From: Pseudolabrys sp. Root1462
GTDB taxonomy: Bacteria; Pseudomonadota; Alphaproteobacteria; Rhizobiales; Xanthobacteraceae
DNA length: 64,000 nt
Direction: 5' to 3'
Assembly (NCBI RefSeq): GCF_001426945.1
Contig: NZ_LMFS01000003.1
Location: 3,094 to 67,093 of the forward strand
Shown here one piece after another: positions 63,619 through 64,000 of this stretch; positions within the stretch are counted from its first letter, which is position 1; every line of letters starts with the position of its first letter. The translations under genes and the position numbers were made by a program. The notes under the pieces were generated by a model. That model worked only from the letters and a program-made list of their open reading frames with translations. It did no database searches and had not been told where the DNA came from.

Positions 63619-64000
63619 TCGGGCTGCTGCGCCGGTTGATCGGGGGCGGCGCGCCGCAGATCAGGGCGGCGCATCCGCGCGAAGCCGCTGCCATCGCCAA
63701 GCTTCACGGCCGCTCGTTCCACCGCGGCTGGAGCGACGAGGAAGTGGAGAGCCTGCTGGTCGACCGCTCCGTGCTGGCCCATAGCCTGCGCTTCGGCGGC
63801 GTCTTCACCGGCTTTGTCCTGTCGCGCTGTGCCGCCGACGAGGCGGAAATCCTGTCGATTGTGGTGGACCGCCGCTACCAGGGCCGCGGCTTTGCCCGGC
63901 AACTGCTGAACCTGCATCTCGGGCGGCTGGCCGCGCTCGGCATCAAAGCCCTATTTCTCGAAGTTGACGAGAACAATGCGCCCGCTATCAGGCTTTACCG
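63615..64000 (+). CDS. rimI: Ribosomal-protein-alanine N-acetyltransferase RimI (cut by window edge)
   Basis: This GNAT acetyltransferase is open to the right edge; 128 codons are visible. The acetyl-CoA motif RRYQGRGFARQLL lies in the middle and LFLEVDENNAPAIRLY at the end, both classic RimI. It acetylates the N-terminus of ribosomal protein S18. It overlaps the tsaB stop (ATGA), a coupling usual in alphaproteobacteria. The C-terminus lies outside the window. Confidence 0.93.
   Translation, partial: MIGLLRRLIGGGAPQIRAAHPREAAAIAKLHGRSFHRGWSDEEVESLLVDRSVLAHSLRFGGVFTGFVLSRCAADEAEILSIVVDRRYQGRGFARQLLNLHLGRLAALGIKALFLEVDENNAPAIRLY

Overview
The window is 64 kb of high-GC alphaproteobacterial chromosome. 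It most resembles the order Hyphomicrobiales, around the Bradyrhizobium/Xanthobacteraceae group. That placement is an inference from gene content: an rpsT-dnaA-dnaN-recF-gyrB core, a trpS-usp-nifU-tsaB-rimI block, a tad pilus cluster of rhizobial type, an HWE histidine kinase, a FixK-type anaerobox, and many Bug-type transport, LLM-oxidoreductase and dienelactone-hydrolase genes. Genes lie close together on both strands. I see no prophage, insertion sequence, integrase or CRISPR array.

Layout. At 0.2-2.3 kb are an HU protein with a strong terminator and an NhaD-like antiporter. At 2.4-12 kb, all on the minus strand, lies a tad/Flp pilus cluster: a von Willebrand/TadG-like gene, then cpaB, cpaC, a small lipoprotein, cpaE, cpaF, tadB, tadC and tadD. 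No pilin or prepilin peptidase gene is present. At 12-16.4 kb are two DMT exporters, a KGG stress protein, a tRNA-Arg(CCG) and a MocR regulator divergent from one exporter. At 16.4-30 kb is catabolic and accessory content: an FAH-family protein, two DLH-family hydrolases, a LysR/Bug/LigI-like/PcaB-like group, a lone receiver protein, DUF427, a protease-like PDZ protein that has lost its catalytic triad, an LLM oxidoreductase, a third DMT exporter, a Wza-like export lipoprotein and MsrA.

At 30-46 kb is the housekeeping core: malic enzyme, a DHDPS-family protein, rpsT, a gene-free stretch of 1.3 kb, dnaA, dnaN, a gnd-gntK pair placed between dnaN and recF, recF, a ClC transporter and gyrB. At 46-51 kb are small stress or envelope proteins, a FixK/FNR-like box in front of a secreted four-cysteine protein, a cupin, a LOV-like HWE kinase with its receiver, and an MFS exporter. 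At 51-55 kb one minus-strand run combines a Rieske oxygenase, a glutamine-synthetase-like enzyme and an alpha/beta hydrolase. At 55-64 kb are a GIY-YIG-like small protein, an MBL-fold protein, a coiled-coil membrane protein, adenosine kinase, a 38-residue membrane microprotein, trpS, a universal stress protein, a YafY regulator with a VOC protein, a NifU-like protein, tsaB and the start of rimI.

The most interesting items are the dead-triad HtrA-like protein, the LOV-like kinase without its photoactive cysteine, the oxygenase/GS-like operon, the FixK-box gene, several strong inverted repeats in promoter regions, the 38-residue microprotein, and a family of short intergenic repeats with related ends. 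Functions are read from motifs and gene order only; no database search was possible.
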